This document shows, in pieces, positions 23,888 through 33,893 of a stretch of DNA of 64,000 nucleotides. The position numbers were made by a program, and so were the translations under genes. The DNA comes from JBFHRE01 sp041746105 (lineage in GTDB: Bacteria; Actinomycetota; Acidimicrobiia; Spongiisociales; ZC4RG35). The notes below the pieces were generated by a model. It did not search any database, was not told where the DNA came from, and saw only the letters and a list, made by a program, of their open reading frames with translations. The stretch covers positions 1 through 64,000 of the forward strand of contig JBGTHP010000014.1 in assembly GCA_041746105.1 (NCBI GenBank), in the 5' to 3' direction. How positions within the stretch are numbered: position 1 is the first letter of the stretch; each line of letters opens with the position of its first letter.

Positions 23888-25048
23888 TCAACCGGAATAC
23901 ATCTCGCCCGGCACCGGCGAACGCCGGAGCCAGATCGAATTGGAGATACCGATCGCCATGCCCATCGTCAGATAGAACGAACCACCCTGTGAGATGAACG
24001 GAAGGGGGAGCCCCGTCACCGGCGCCAGACCCATGGTCATCCCGATGTTCACGAACACATGGAATCCGATCATTGCTGCGAAACCGACCGCCACCAGCGC
24101 GCCAAACCGGTCACGACTGTTGGCCGAGATTGCCAGCAGCCGCCAAACGATCACCAAAAACGCCACCAGAATCAGCAGACCACCGACAAAACCGAGTTGT
24201 TCGGCGATCGCAGTGAAGATGAAATCGTTTTCCTGCTCCGGGATGTAGGCGAGGTTGGTCTGGGTGCCTTCGAACAATCCGAGTCCAAACAATTGACCCG
24301 CCCCGATCGCACGTTTCGACTGGATCAGCTGGAATCCGATTCCCTGCGGATCGAGGCTGGGATCGAAGAAGACGGCGATTCGGTCGATTTGGTGTTGCTC
24401 GAGCAAACCCAACCGGAAAAACCCGAGAATCGACAAAGCTCCGGCGCCGAGGAGCCAGCCGATCTGTTTGAAACTGGCGCCTGCGGCAAAGACCATGACC
24501 AGCCAGATGAACGGAAAGACCAAGGTGGTACCGAGATCGGGTTCTATGACGATCAACGCCGCCGGAACTCCGAGCAGAATGGCAGATCGGAATATCAGTT
24601 TCCACAACAACGTCGCCCCCTGACGTTGGGTGGAGAGAAGGGCCGCCAGCGCCACGATCGTGATCACCTTCGAGAATTCTGCGGGCTGGAGCCGGAAGAA
24701 ACCGAGCTGGATCCAACTCCGGGCCCCATTTACCGGTGGAAACAGCAAGACCACCACCAGCCCCGCCAGCATCACAACATAAAGATGCACCGCGAAGTTC
24801 CGAAGCTCGCGGTAGTCGATCAGCGAAAACACCACCATCACGATGATCCCGACCACTACAAAGATCAGCTGGCGCTCCATCGAAAAGCTGGCCACCTCAC
24901 CTCGTCGCTCATTGATCAGTCTCGTGGCCGAGTAGATCATCAAAAGGCCGAAAGCCGACAATGCCAGAACCGACGCCACCAGGACGACGTCGGCGCGGCG
25001 GCGGGGACCTTCTCCGACCGGGGTCCTGGTAGGTGTGATCATCGCCAT
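23888..25048 (-). CDS. rodA: RodA, SEDS peptidoglycan glycosyltransferase
   Basis: An inner-membrane SEDS glycosyltransferase that polymerises lipid II during cell elongation with PBP2. The 386-residue, about ten-helix protein carries ARSWIQLGFFRLQPAEFSK near residue 110, the catalytic Asp in VIEPDLGTT, QNDFIF-like ENDFIFTAIAEQLGF, and GLPLPFISQGGSFY near the end. ATG 25048 directly follows the mrdA stop. RodA is chosen over FtsW because the gene sits in the mreBCD-mrdA-rodA operon. Confidence 0.94.
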   Translation of the reverse strand: MAMITPTRTPVGEGPRRRADVVLVASVLALSAFGLLMIYSATRLINERRGEVASFSMERQLIFVVVGIIVMVVFSLIDYRELRNFAVHLYVVMLAGLVVVLLFPPVNGARSWIQLGFFRLQPAEFSKVITIVALAALLSTQRQGATLLWKLIFRSAILLGVPAALIVIEPDLGTTLVFPFIWLVMVFAAGASFKQIGWLLGAGALSILGFFRLGLLEQHQIDRIAVFFDPSLDPQGIGFQLIQSKRAIGAGQLFGLGLFEGTQTNLAYIPEQENDFIFTAIAEQLGFVGGLLILVAFLVIVWRLLAISANSRDRFGALVAVGFAAMIGFHVFVNIGMTMGLAPVTGLPLPFISQGGSFYLTMGMAIGISNSIWLRRSPVPGEMYSG

Positions 25049-25049
25049 G

Positions 25050-27020
25050 TCAGTCCGCCAACTGACCGGCGGTGATCGGGTCGAGTTCTTCGCCCATCAG
25101 GTACTGGAGTATGTAGCGCCCGATCGGCGCGGCGGCGGCTCCCCCGCTGCCTCCCTCATCGAGCAGAACTACCACTGCGTAACGGGGGTTGTCAATGGGC
25201 GCCACACCCGCAAACCAGGCGTGGTTGTCCTTGGCCTTTACGGATTGCCCGGTTCCCGTTTTGCCTCCCACCTGGGACAGTGAGCTACCAAAACCTTCGA
25301 AAGCCTGGCGGGCGGTGCCGACGGTCACGACCCGGTTCAGATCGGTGAGCAAAGATGCAACGTCGGCCGGATCCAGCCGGACCTCCTGGATGACGATCGG
25401 GGTTGCTGCGTAACTCAACGAGCCGTCGACCGAAACCGCTCGCGACACGACGTAAGGGCGATACAACGTGCCACCGTTGGCGAGAGCGGCATAGGCGGCC
25501 GCCACCTGGAGCGGCGTTGCCACGATGCCACCCTGTCCAATCGCCAGGTTCATCAGATCACCGCCGAACCACGGCGTGGCGGCAGCCAGACGCTCCTCGG
25601 TGAGAAGTTTGGGTGCGTCTTCGTCCGCGAGCATCAACTCCCGCCACGACTCGTAGAGGGCGCGGTCGGGGACGATCCCTGAGGCTTCTCCGGTGAGGTC
25701 GATACCGGTCCGGTCGCCAAAACCAAGCGCGCGCGCCTGGTCCTGGATCAGGTTCTCCTGGGGCGTCCCTTTGTAGTTCTGCCAAATACCCAGGGCCACT
25801 GCATAGAAGTAGAGGTTGCACGAGTTGGTGAGGGCATCGTGATAGTTGAGCCAGCCGAAATCACGATTGCCGTACCAGTCCCGCAGGACCTGGGCACTGC
25901 CGTCGGTCAACGGCACCTGCAGCTCGCCATCGCAGTGAACAACCTTGTTCGCGGCATCGACCCCTTCTGTCTCGGCGGGAAACGGAGTGTTCTCCTCGAG
26001 AAGCGTCATATAGGTCACGACCTTGAAGGTCGAAGCAGGGGGATAAAGCCCCCCTACCGCCAGATTGAGGAACGCATTGGATGCCTGGAGATCGTCAAAG
26101 GTTGTTTGGTCGAGCCCGCCCACAAAAAGACCTGGGTCGAAACTGGGGGCGGATGCCATCGCCAGCACGGCTCCGGTCTGGATGTCGAGAACAACAGCGG
26201 CACCCCTCACCACCTCGTTGCGCGCTCCGGAGACATCGCCCCGCGCCCGCAGACCGGCCTTGATCTGGTTGGCGTTGGCTATTCCCTCCCGTAGACCCTG
26301 CTCGACGACCCGCTGGAGGTCGGAGTCGAGAGTCAGATAGACCTGATCTCCCGGCAAGGCGGCGGTGGTACGCACGGTGCTCGTGATTTCACCGGCATCG
26401 AGTCCGTAGGTGACAACACCGGGCGTGCCATGTAAAAATGCTTCGTAGACGCGTTCAACGCCGAGTTTCCCGATCCTGGTGTCCGGGTCGAGTTCTGGTG
26501 ACGCGCTGATGTCCTCCGCGGTCGGCCTCCCCAGATGCCCTATCACGTGCGCCAGGCTTTCTCCCAGTAGGTACACCCGTTCGGGAATCTTCTCCACGGA
26601 GACACCGGGATAATCCCGAAGCTGCTCGGCCACCTGATACGCCTTGACCGTATCGATCACGGCGACTTGAAAGCGCCCGTTGGGCCCCGCCTCCTCGTAC
26701 AGGGTGGCGATGTCGTTGGCCGGCTGATTGAGGAGAGCAGAAAGAGCCTGGATCAGTTGATCCTTCTGATCTGGCTGGACGAAGTGGCGATCTACCCAGA
26801 TGGCAGGCACGTAGCGACTCGAAACGAGCAGCACACCTTGGCTGTCGAAGATGTCTCCCCGCGGGGCGGGGACGATCACATCGATCGACGACTCGCGGGC
26901 AGCCAGTGTCACGGCTTCGGCCCCTTCGGCGATCTGGACGAACCACAACCTGAGGATGAGGACGGAGAACAGCGAGATGAACAGAGTGAACACCACGCCA
27001 AGGCGGGTCGTGTACTTCAT
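25050..27020 (-). CDS. mrdA: Penicillin-binding protein 2 (transpeptidase)
   Basis: A class B PBP cross-linking peptidoglycan during elongation. The 656-residue protein has an N-terminal signal anchor (about 8-30), a dimerisation domain beginning PAPRGDIFDSQGVLL, and the transpeptidase with PASTFK (S-x-x-K, catalytic Ser), TNSCNLY (S-x-N) and GGKTGTGQS (K-T-G). The C-terminus is soluble and periplasmic/extracellular. Its start overlaps the mreD stop (ATGA) and it is followed by rodA, its glycosyltransferase partner. Confidence 0.95.
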   Translation of the reverse strand: MKYTTRLGVVFTLFISLFSVLILRLWFVQIAEGAEAVTLAARESSIDVIVPAPRGDIFDSQGVLLVSSRYVPAIWVDRHFVQPDQKDQLIQALSALLNQPANDIATLYEEAGPNGRFQVAVIDTVKAYQVAEQLRDYPGVSVEKIPERVYLLGESLAHVIGHLGRPTAEDISASPELDPDTRIGKLGVERVYEAFLHGTPGVVTYGLDAGEITSTVRTTAALPGDQVYLTLDSDLQRVVEQGLREGIANANQIKAGLRARGDVSGARNEVVRGAAVVLDIQTGAVLAMASAPSFDPGLFVGGLDQTTFDDLQASNAFLNLAVGGLYPPASTFKVVTYMTLLEENTPFPAETEGVDAANKVVHCDGELQVPLTDGSAQVLRDWYGNRDFGWLNYHDALTNSCNLYFYAVALGIWQNYKGTPQENLIQDQARALGFGDRTGIDLTGEASGIVPDRALYESWRELMLADEDAPKLLTEERLAAATPWFGGDLMNLAIGQGGIVATPLQVAAAYAALANGGTLYRPYVVSRAVSVDGSLSYAATPIVIQEVRLDPADVASLLTDLNRVVTVGTARQAFEGFGSSLSQVGGKTGTGQSVKAKDNHAWFAGVAPIDNPRYAVVVLLDEGGSGGAAAAPIGRYILQYLMGEELDPITAGQLAD

Positions 27021-27514
27021 ACGAACCGGCGCGCGGGTCGTTGCACCCGTTCGATCAGCGGAATCAACAGGAACGCCACCGTCAGATTGAGAAGAGGGAC
27101 CACCACGACGCGCCTGACCAGTTGGGAGCCTGTCATATCGATCTGTCCAAAAAGGGTACCGACAACCACGAGTAACAGGATCCCGAACAAACTCAAGACC
27201 CCGATCCAGACGGCGGCCGCGACCGGACCTGCATCGGCACGGTCTCTTGTCCGCAGGGCGGCATATGCCACCGCGGTGTAGGCCAGCGCTCTCAGCCCGA
27301 GAGCATCAGAGGAAAGTGCATCGAGGGTTGCACCCGAGAGGAATGCGACGACGAGGGCGGGAGAAGGGGCGAGCTGAAGCGTGATCAGGATGACCACCAC
27401 CAGAACCAAATCGGGGGCGATCGATCCGACCCGGAATCGACCAAATACCGAGGTCTGGATGGCAATCGCCAGGATCAATGCCACAACAACGGTGAGAGCT
27501 CTCTTGGTCTTCAC
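27017..27514 (-). CDS. mreD: Rod shape-determining protein MreD
   Basis: A 165-residue, multi-helix membrane protein linking MreBC to the elongation synthases. It has about five hydrophobic segments and the MreD pattern IAPDLVLVVVILITLQ, SGATLDALSSDALGLRALAYT. It is coupled at both ends: its start overlaps mreC and its stop overlaps mrdA. The family is poorly conserved, so position is a large part of the evidence. Confidence 0.9.
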   Translation of the reverse strand: MKTKRALTVVVALILAIAIQTSVFGRFRVGSIAPDLVLVVVILITLQLAPSPALVVAFLSGATLDALSSDALGLRALAYTAVAYAALRTRDRADAGPVAAAVWIGVLSLFGILLLVVVGTLFGQIDMTGSQLVRRVVVVPLLNLTVAFLLIPLIERVQRPARRFV

Positions 27515-28404
27515 GAACCTCCCCCCGTGGTCGTGGTGAACTGAGGTGTCGTGACTACGGGAGTGTCGGCGGTGGCGGCATCGGTGTCCGGCCAGGCCAA
27601 AACGAGTACAACCCTGAGGCTTCTCACATCGACGAACGCCCTCACTCCAACCGTCAGCGCCCGTCCGACCGGAACCGCATCCTCGGTGACCTCACCCACC
27701 GGGAGGGAAGGCGGGTAGGCGAACGATTGAGCGGACGTGACTACCTGCTGACCCGCCAGAACCGGTGTCGCCTGGTCGAAGACGTCGAGGACCAATCGAT
27801 CATCGGTACCGATCACACCGCTGAGACTGCCGACCTGGTCGCCCACCGTGACCGTGGCGGCCTCCACGTCGGCGACGAGCGGGATGACGATGGCGTATCC
27901 GTTGCCAGACTCGAGAACTCGTCCGACCAGGTAGCCGTTCGCATCCACGACCGGGTTACCTGCGACGATCCCCGACTCCTCCCCCTTGTCGATTCGGAAT
28001 GCCAGATCAAGAGAGTCGGTCCGGCCGATGACGTTGGCGGCGGTCACGGCGATGTCGGCGATATTCAGCTCGAGCCTCATCGCCTTTTCCAGTTGGTCGA
28101 GACGAGCCAGTTTGTCTTGGAACGCGGCTTGCTCTGCCTGGAGGTCGGCCAGTTCGGCCCGAAGCGCTTCATTCTCTGATCGAAGCTCGGCCAAGTCGGC
28201 CAGGTTCTCGACGAAATCGGCAAGAGGATTGACGACAAATGCCGCCGCGGTCTCGATGGGCTCAATCAAACGATTGGCGCCGCTTCTGACGGTTCCGATC
28301 ACCCCGCCGCCTTGCGCCCTCACGTCGAGTGTCATGAGCATGAGCGCAATCGCGATGAGCGTGATGAAGGTCGGCAGAGTTATGTCGCGCCGGTTTTCCC
28401 GCAT
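27511..28404 (-). CDS. mreC: Rod shape-determining protein MreC
   Basis: A bitopic scaffold of the elongasome, mostly outside the membrane. ATG 28404 gives 297 residues: a short cytoplasmic start (MRENRRD), one helix (about 8-26), a coiled coil (about 62-110, ADLQAEQAAFQDKLARLDQLEK) and a beta-rich MreC domain (VIGRTDSLDLAFRIDKG, GNPVVDANGYLVGRV). The tail is Thr/Pro-rich (TTPQFTTTTGGGS). The frame is open upstream into mreB but the family begins here, 10 bases after the mreB stop. Confidence 0.93.
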   Translation of the reverse strand: MRENRRDITLPTFITLIAIALMLMTLDVRAQGGGVIGTVRSGANRLIEPIETAAAFVVNPLADFVENLADLAELRSENEALRAELADLQAEQAAFQDKLARLDQLEKAMRLELNIADIAVTAANVIGRTDSLDLAFRIDKGEESGIVAGNPVVDANGYLVGRVLESGNGYAIVIPLVADVEAATVTVGDQVGSLSGVIGTDDRLVLDVFDQATPVLAGQQVVTSAQSFAYPPSLPVGEVTEDAVPVGRALTVGVRAFVDVRSLRVVLVLAWPDTDAATADTPVVTTPQFTTTTGGGS

Positions 28405-28414
28405 GGGATACCGG

Positions 28415-29446
28415 TCAGGACCGTGAGGATGACACCAGGACGTGGTGTAGTGCCTCGAACTCCTCCAGGCACTTCCCGCTTCCCACCACGACCGATTGGA
28501 GCGGTTTGGCCGCCGTGACGATTGGCATGCCGGTCTCCGACGCGAGGCGGTGGTCGATACCTTCGAGGAGTGCACCACCACCGGTGAGCCAGATTCCCCG
28601 TTCCATGATGTCTGCAGCGAGCTCCGGCGGAGTCTTGTCCAGGGTGTACTTCACTGCGTCGACGATGGCTTGGGTTGGTTCCTCGATCGCTTCCCGGATT
28701 TCGGGACTCGTCAACAGAATCGTCTTGGGAAGTCCCGTCACGAGGTCCCGGCCTCGGACCTCGGCTGCCGGTTCGTCCGCCCGAGGCCAGGCCGATCCAA
28801 TCGCCATCTTGAGCTGTTCTGCGGTTCTTTCGCCCAACAGGACGTTGTTTTCCTTCTTCACCCATTCGATGACGGCTTCATCCAGCTCGTCACCCCCAAC
28901 CCTGATCGACCGTGACACCACGATCCCACCTAGGGAGATCACCGCCACTTCTGTCGTCCCGCCACCGATATCCACCACCATCGAGCCGTAGGGCTCTGCA
29001 ATGGGCAGACCGCACCCGATGGCGGCCGCCATCGGCTCCTCGATGGTGTAGGCCTTGCGGGCGCCTGCCTGGTAGGCAGCCTCTTCTACGGCTCTCCGCT
29101 CGACCGGGGTGATGCCGGACGGAACACAAACCACTATCCGGGGGCGCGCCCACCGACGCCGGTGTACCTTCTGAATGAAGTAGCGAAGCATCTTTTCGGT
29201 GATGTCGAAGTCGGCGATGACTCCGTCACGAAGGGGCCGGATGGCGGTGATGTTGGCCGGGGTCCGGCCAATCATCCGTTTGGCCTCCATCCCGACGGCC
29301 AAAGCGCGGTTGTTCTGAGAATTGACCGCGACGACAGAAGGCTCATTGAGCACAATTCCTTGACCGCGCACGAACACCAGAGTGTTGGCGGTCCCAAGAT
29401 CGATGGCCATATCCTGGCCGGCGAATGCAAAAAGGCTCTCGGCCAA
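28415..29446 (-). CDS. mreB: Actin homologue MreB
   Basis: A cytoskeletal ATPase that orients lateral cell-wall synthesis. The 343-residue protein has phosphate 1 MAIDLGTANTLVFV, connect/phosphate 2 MVVDIGGGTTEVAVISLGG, and the adenosine motif GIWLTGGGALLEG. The start is TTG 29446, preceded by CGGAG at about 8 bases; ATG at residue 13 would cut into phosphate 1. It heads mreB-mreC-mreD-mrdA-rodA and implies a rod-shaped cell. Confidence 0.95.
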   Translation of the reverse strand: MAESLFAFAGQDMAIDLGTANTLVFVRGQGIVLNEPSVVAVNSQNNRALAVGMEAKRMIGRTPANITAIRPLRDGVIADFDITEKMLRYFIQKVHRRRWARPRIVVCVPSGITPVERRAVEEAAYQAGARKAYTIEEPMAAAIGCGLPIAEPYGSMVVDIGGGTTEVAVISLGGIVVSRSIRVGGDELDEAVIEWVKKENNVLLGERTAEQLKMAIGSAWPRADEPAAEVRGRDLVTGLPKTILLTSPEIREAIEEPTQAIVDAVKYTLDKTPPELAADIMERGIWLTGGGALLEGIDHRLASETGMPIVTAAKPLQSVVVGSGKCLEEFEALHHVLVSSSRS

Positions 29447-29520
29447 GAGTTGACTCCGTGTGGCTGAGGGGTATCGCTGGAAAGTCTATCCATGCCCTGG
29501 ATCAAAAGCGACCTGGGATG

Positions 29521-29925
29521 TCACCCGAAGAAGATCCCGAGCTCTCTTTTGGCGCTGTCGACGGAATCTGATCCATGGACGATGTTCTCGGTGATGACCG
29601 TCGCCAGGTCCCCACGAATGGTCCCCGGAGGCGCGTCAACCGGGTTGGTCGGCCCCATCAGCGTCCGAACAACAGCCACAGCATCCGGACCCGCCCATTC
29701 CATGGCAACGACGGGGCCGCTCGTGATGAACCCGAGCAGTTCAGGGAAGAAGGGCTTTTCGACGTGCTCGGAGTAGTGGCGACGGGCCAAATCCTCGGTG
29801 ATCGTCAGCATCCGCATCCGCTCGAGCTTCAAGCCTTTGCGCTCGAGGCGCCCGATGACCTCACCCACCAGGCCCCGTGCCACGCCGTCGGGCTTCACCA
29901 TCACATATGTGTTTTCAATTGACAT
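29521..29925 (-). CDS. ndk: Nucleoside diphosphate kinase
   Basis: This enzyme transfers the terminal phosphate from ATP to other NDPs through a phospho-His. The 134-residue product has the N-terminal NTYVMVKPDGVARGLVG and the active-site NIVHGSDSVDSAKREL with the catalytic His. ATG 29925 fits the family start. The bases just upstream form a hairpin rather than showing a free ribosome-binding site. It lies between folC and mreB on the minus strand, an order found in other actinobacteria. Confidence 0.96.
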   Translation of the reverse strand: MSIENTYVMVKPDGVARGLVGEVIGRLERKGLKLERMRMLTITEDLARRHYSEHVEKPFFPELLGFITSGPVVAMEWAGPDAVAVVRTLMGPTNPVDAPPGTIRGDLATVITENIVHGSDSVDSAKRELGIFFG

Positions 29926-29929
29926 TTGA

Positions 29930-29948
29930 GGGAGGTTAACGGCCTCCC
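29930..29948 (-). terminator. Hairpin between folC and ndk
   Basis: GGGAGG (29930-29935 on the plus strand, GGGAGGTTAACGGCCTCCC overall) pairs with CCTCCC (29943-29948) around a seven-base loop. On the minus strand this is 54 bases after the folC stop and 5 bases before the ndk ATG. It could be a weak terminator of folC. On the minus strand the distal GGGAGG arm would be the only ribosome-binding-like sequence for ndk, and it would be sequestered. Confidence 0.4.
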
Positions 29949-30001
29949 AATCGCCCCCCGCCGGACCAGCTGCTGTCGCGAAGTCGATTTGCCGAAACCG
30001 G

Positions 30002-31309
30002 TCAGCGCTCGTTGCGATCCGTGGATCCGTCGCTCACCAACCCTGCGCGGACCTGTCCGACCAGATAGAGCGACCCGGTGACGAGGATCGCCCCGTCGCT
30101 GCCGGCCAGCTCGTTTGCCCTGACCAGAGCGGCCCGATGATCGACCGCCGCTTCGGCCGGGACTCCGAGAATCTCTCCGGCGCGCTCGGCGACGGCGGAG
30201 GCAGGACGGGAGCGCTCACTGTCGATTGCCGTGGCAACGACGTGTGACACGAGTCCTCCCAACCCGGTCAACATCTCGTCGATCTCCTTGTCTGCCATCG
30301 CCCCAAACACCATGGTCCAGCGCACCGAGGGATACTCCTCCCTGAGAGAGGCGGCCAGCACCCGTATCCCATCGGGATTGTGGGCACCGTCGAGCATCAC
30401 CGTCGGCTCGCCCGAGAGCACCTCCATCCGTCCGGGGATCTTGACAACGGAGATCCCGGTGATTACCGACGCCGGATCCAGTGCGCGGCGCACCAGGCCC
30501 TCGACGGCGGCCACCGAAATTGCCAGGTTGGTTGTCTGGTGTCGACCGTGGAGGGGGAGAAAGATGTCTTGATAGTGACCGAAAACACCCTGGATATCCA
30601 CGTTCCAACCGCCGTCTCCAGGAGCCGCCCCTTCGACCAGAAAATCCTTTCCATATTCGTAGACGGTTGCGCTCTTTTCGGCGGCCGCCCTCCGGGCGAG
30701 TTTCATCAGGTGTTCCGGCAATGCACCGACGACAAGGGTGGTCTCCGGTTTCAAGATCGCCAGCTTTTCCGTCGCGATCGCCTCGAGAGTGTCTCCGAGA
30801 ATCTCGGCGTGGTCCATCCCGACCGAGGTGAGAACGGCCACGTCGGCATGAGTTGTGTTCGTGGCGTCGAGTCGACCACCGAGGCCCACTTCGACGACGG
30901 CCGCATTCACCGCCTCGTTGGCGAACCAAGCAAGAGCCACTGCGGTCACGAGTTCGAAATAGGTGAGATGCCGGTCGATTTCGAACAAATCTGCGAAGGC
31001 CTTGACGTCATCAACCGCCTGAACCAACTGATCGGCAGTTGTTTTCGTGCCGTTGATAGAGATGCGTTCTTCAAAATGCTGCAAATGAGGGGAGGTGTAT
31101 GTCCCGGTGGTCAGACCCGAGGCCACACACAACATCGTGGCCATTCGGCTCACAGATGTCTTCCCATTCGTCCCCGCGACGTGGATGACCGGATAACTCA
31201 GCTCCGGGTTGCCCATGAGATCCAGAAATGCCTGAATCCGCTCCAATCCCGGCTCCATCCCCCATCCGATGTGACCGTCGAGGTAAGCGATCGCCTCGTC
31301 CCGGTTCAC
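30002..31309 (-). CDS. folC: Folylpolyglutamate/dihydrofolate synthase FolC
   Basis: This enzyme adds glutamate to dihydropteroate or tetrahydrofolate. The 435-residue Mur-ligase-type enzyme shows the P-loop VAGTNGKTSVSRM (residues 44-56), the SPHLQHFEERISING signature, VEVGLGGRLDATN, TSVGMDHAEILGDT and LDGAHNPDG. ATG 31309 overlaps the valS stop, so it is coupled to valS; the valS-folC pair is common in bacteria. Confidence 0.95.
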   Translation of the reverse strand: MNRDEAIAYLDGHIGWGMEPGLERIQAFLDLMGNPELSYPVIHVAGTNGKTSVSRMATMLCVASGLTTGTYTSPHLQHFEERISINGTKTTADQLVQAVDDVKAFADLFEIDRHLTYFELVTAVALAWFANEAVNAAVVEVGLGGRLDATNTTHADVAVLTSVGMDHAEILGDTLEAIATEKLAILKPETTLVVGALPEHLMKLARRAAAEKSATVYEYGKDFLVEGAAPGDGGWNVDIQGVFGHYQDIFLPLHGRHQTTNLAISVAAVEGLVRRALDPASVITGISVVKIPGRMEVLSGEPTVMLDGAHNPDGIRVLAASLREEYPSVRWTMVFGAMADKEIDEMLTGLGGLVSHVVATAIDSERSRPASAVAERAGEILGVPAEAAVDHRAALVRANELAGSDGAILVTGSLYLVGQVRAGLVSDGSTDRNER

Positions 31310-33882
31310 AGCGCGTCGCGTTGAGATTGCAGGGCCGCCATCAAATCTGACAATTCCGCCTTCTTGCCATTCTCTTTTGCGACCACTGCCGGCGGGGCCT
31401 TCTCCGTGAATTGCGGGTTGGCCAGTTTCGCCTCGACCCTGGCCAGGTCACCGGCCGCCACGGCGATGGCTTTGTCCAACCGTTCGCGCTCGGCATCGAG
31501 GTCGATCACGCCGTCCAAGCCGATAAAACCCGACAGCCTGCCTGCCACCACTCGCGAATGGCCGGTGTCGGGCTCCGACTCCAACAACTCGACGTCGACA
31601 AATCCGAGCCTCTCGATCAAGTCGACCGACCAATCAGATATCACATGGTTGGCGTCGAACACCCCCAACTCGAGGCGCTTGCGGGGGGAGATACCTTGCT
31701 CGGCACGGAACCGTCGGACCCCCGAGATCATCTCCTGGAGATCGCTCATCACATCGGGCACCGGGTAGACCGGCACCTGGGGCCAGTCGGAACCGGCAAC
31801 GAGACCCTTCCCGACGAGCTGCTCCCAGAGTTCCTCGGTCAGATACGGCATCGCGGGGTGAAACAGCTTGACCAGATCTCGCATGACGACCCCGAGCGTC
31901 TGACCGGTGGCAGGAAGATCGCTCGTCGTCTTCGAGATCTCGATATACCAGTCAAAGACTTCTGACCAGGCAAAGTTGTAGAGCACACCGAACGCGTCGG
32001 AAAACCTGTACTCGTCGCACAAGTCATCAAAGCGGGAGACCACCTGTCCGAGTCTGCCCAAAATCCATGACTCTGCCGGACCCGGATCTTGCGGATAACC
32101 GCCGTCGGCGGGTACGGACCCTGATTCCACCGTTCCCAACACGAACTTGGTCGCGTTCCATAGCTTGTTGCCGAACTTACGTGCCCCCCTCACCCACTCC
32201 ATGTCGAGCGGGACGTCCTGGCCGGGGTTGGCGGCCTGGATGAGCGCCAACCGGAGCGGGTCGGCCCCGTACTCCTCTGCGACGTCGAGAGGGTCGATTG
32301 TGTTGCCCTTTGATTTTGACATCTTGAAGCCGGCGCTGTCTCTCACCAACCCATGGATGATCGTCTCCCGAAACGGGACATCGCCCATGAAGTGGAGGCC
32401 CATTTGCATCATCCGGGCCACCCAGAAATAGATGATGTCGAATCCGGTCACGAGAACCGAGTTGGGAAAAAAGCGCGCCAGATCATCGGTTTGGTCTGGC
32501 CAGCCCAACGTCGAAAAGGGCCACAACGCAGAAGAAAACCACGTGTCTAGGACATCAGGGTCTTGTGCCAGCACCTGGCTCCCGCACTCGGCGCACTCCG
32601 TCGGGTCGACCCGTCCGACGTTCACATGACCGTCGGGGCAATACCAGGCGGGGATGCGGTGGCCCCACCAGATCTGGCGACTGATACACCAGTCTCGAAG
32701 GTTTTCCATCCAGTTGAAGTAGCTCTTTTCCCACCTTTTCGGAACGAACCGGTTGCGGCCGTCGGCGACGGCATCGATCGCAGGTTTCGAGAATTGGGAG
32801 TTGGCAACGAACCACTGCAGCGACAAATACGGTTCGACCACGGTGCCGCAGCGATAACAATGCCCCACCGAGTGCCGGTGAGGCTCGACGCCGACAAGAG
32901 CACCTTCGGCCTCGAGTGCGCGGCGGACCGCCTCACGCGCCTCGAATCGGTCCATTCCGGCAAAATTGCCACCGTCGCCGGTGACCGAACCGGCCTCGTC
33001 CATCATCACGATGGTCTCGAGGCCATGACGCTGCCCCATGTCGAAATCATTCGGGTCATGGGCAGGTGTCACCTTGACTACCCCGGTCCCGAACTCGGGA
33101 TCCACCGAGTCATCGGCGAAAACCGGGATCAAGCGGCCCAACAGCGGCAGACGGATGGTTTTCCCGATGGCGGAGGTATACCTGTCGTCATCGGGGTGAA
33201 CCGCCACACCGGTGTCACCCAGCATGGTCTCCGGTCGAGTTGTAGAAACCACGAGCGAACCAGAACCATCGGCGAACGGATATCTGATGCGTGTCAGCGT
33301 TCCGTCGACGTCTTCGTATTCGACCTCGATATCGGCAAGTGCGGTCGCGCACCGCGGGCACCAGTTGATGATCCGATTGCCCCGATAAAGCAGGCCCTGC
33401 TCGTAAAGGGTGACAAACACTTCCCGAACAGCGCGGGAAAGTCCCTCGTCCATGGTGAAACGTTCGCGCGACCAATCGGGTGAGTTCCCGAGGCGTCGAA
33501 TCTGCTCGGTTATCCGGTTCCCGAACTTGCGTTTGTACTCCCAGACCTGCTCGATGAAGGCTTCACGCCCGAGATCATGCCGACTCAGCCCTTCGTTGGC
33601 GAGGTCGCGCTCAACCACATTCTGGGTGGCTATGCCTGCGTGATCGGTGCCAGGGACCCAGAGAACCGAGTACCCCTGCATCCTTTTTCTTCTGACGATC
33701 ACGTCGTGGATGGTGTGGTTCAAGGCATGGCCCATGTGAAGGGAGCCAGTTACGTTGGGAGGTGGGATCACCACCGCAAAGGGTTCGCCGTCGGGCCGGT
33801 ACTCGGGCCTGAAGAGGCCGGCTTTCTCCCACCGCTCGTACCAGCGGCTTTCGATTTCTTGCGGTTCGTACGTGGGGTTCAT
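31306..33882 (-). CDS. valS: Valyl-tRNA synthetase
   Basis: Charges tRNA-Val. The 858-residue class I synthetase carries HIGH as GSLHMGHALNH, the editing domain with STTRPETMLGDT, the zinc-like pair YRCG/WYCPDG...CAECG, FKMSKSKGNTIDPL (KMSKS), the anticodon domain and a C-terminal coiled coil (about 795-850). ATG 33882 is preferred over the ATG five codons upstream because that one lies at the edge of a strong hairpin (33894-33933) and the family begins NPTYEPQEIE. Confidence 0.96.
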   Translation of the reverse strand: MNPTYEPQEIESRWYERWEKAGLFRPEYRPDGEPFAVVIPPPNVTGSLHMGHALNHTIHDVIVRRKRMQGYSVLWVPGTDHAGIATQNVVERDLANEGLSRHDLGREAFIEQVWEYKRKFGNRITEQIRRLGNSPDWSRERFTMDEGLSRAVREVFVTLYEQGLLYRGNRIINWCPRCATALADIEVEYEDVDGTLTRIRYPFADGSGSLVVSTTRPETMLGDTGVAVHPDDDRYTSAIGKTIRLPLLGRLIPVFADDSVDPEFGTGVVKVTPAHDPNDFDMGQRHGLETIVMMDEAGSVTGDGGNFAGMDRFEAREAVRRALEAEGALVGVEPHRHSVGHCYRCGTVVEPYLSLQWFVANSQFSKPAIDAVADGRNRFVPKRWEKSYFNWMENLRDWCISRQIWWGHRIPAWYCPDGHVNVGRVDPTECAECGSQVLAQDPDVLDTWFSSALWPFSTLGWPDQTDDLARFFPNSVLVTGFDIIYFWVARMMQMGLHFMGDVPFRETIIHGLVRDSAGFKMSKSKGNTIDPLDVAEEYGADPLRLALIQAANPGQDVPLDMEWVRGARKFGNKLWNATKFVLGTVESGSVPADGGYPQDPGPAESWILGRLGQVVSRFDDLCDEYRFSDAFGVLYNFAWSEVFDWYIEISKTTSDLPATGQTLGVVMRDLVKLFHPAMPYLTEELWEQLVGKGLVAGSDWPQVPVYPVPDVMSDLQEMISGVRRFRAEQGISPRKRLELGVFDANHVISDWSVDLIERLGFVDVELLESEPDTGHSRVVAGRLSGFIGLDGVIDLDAERERLDKAIAVAAGDLARVEAKLANPQFTEKAPPAVVAKENGKKAELSDLMAALQSQRDAL

Positions 33883-33893
33883 CGATGACTGCA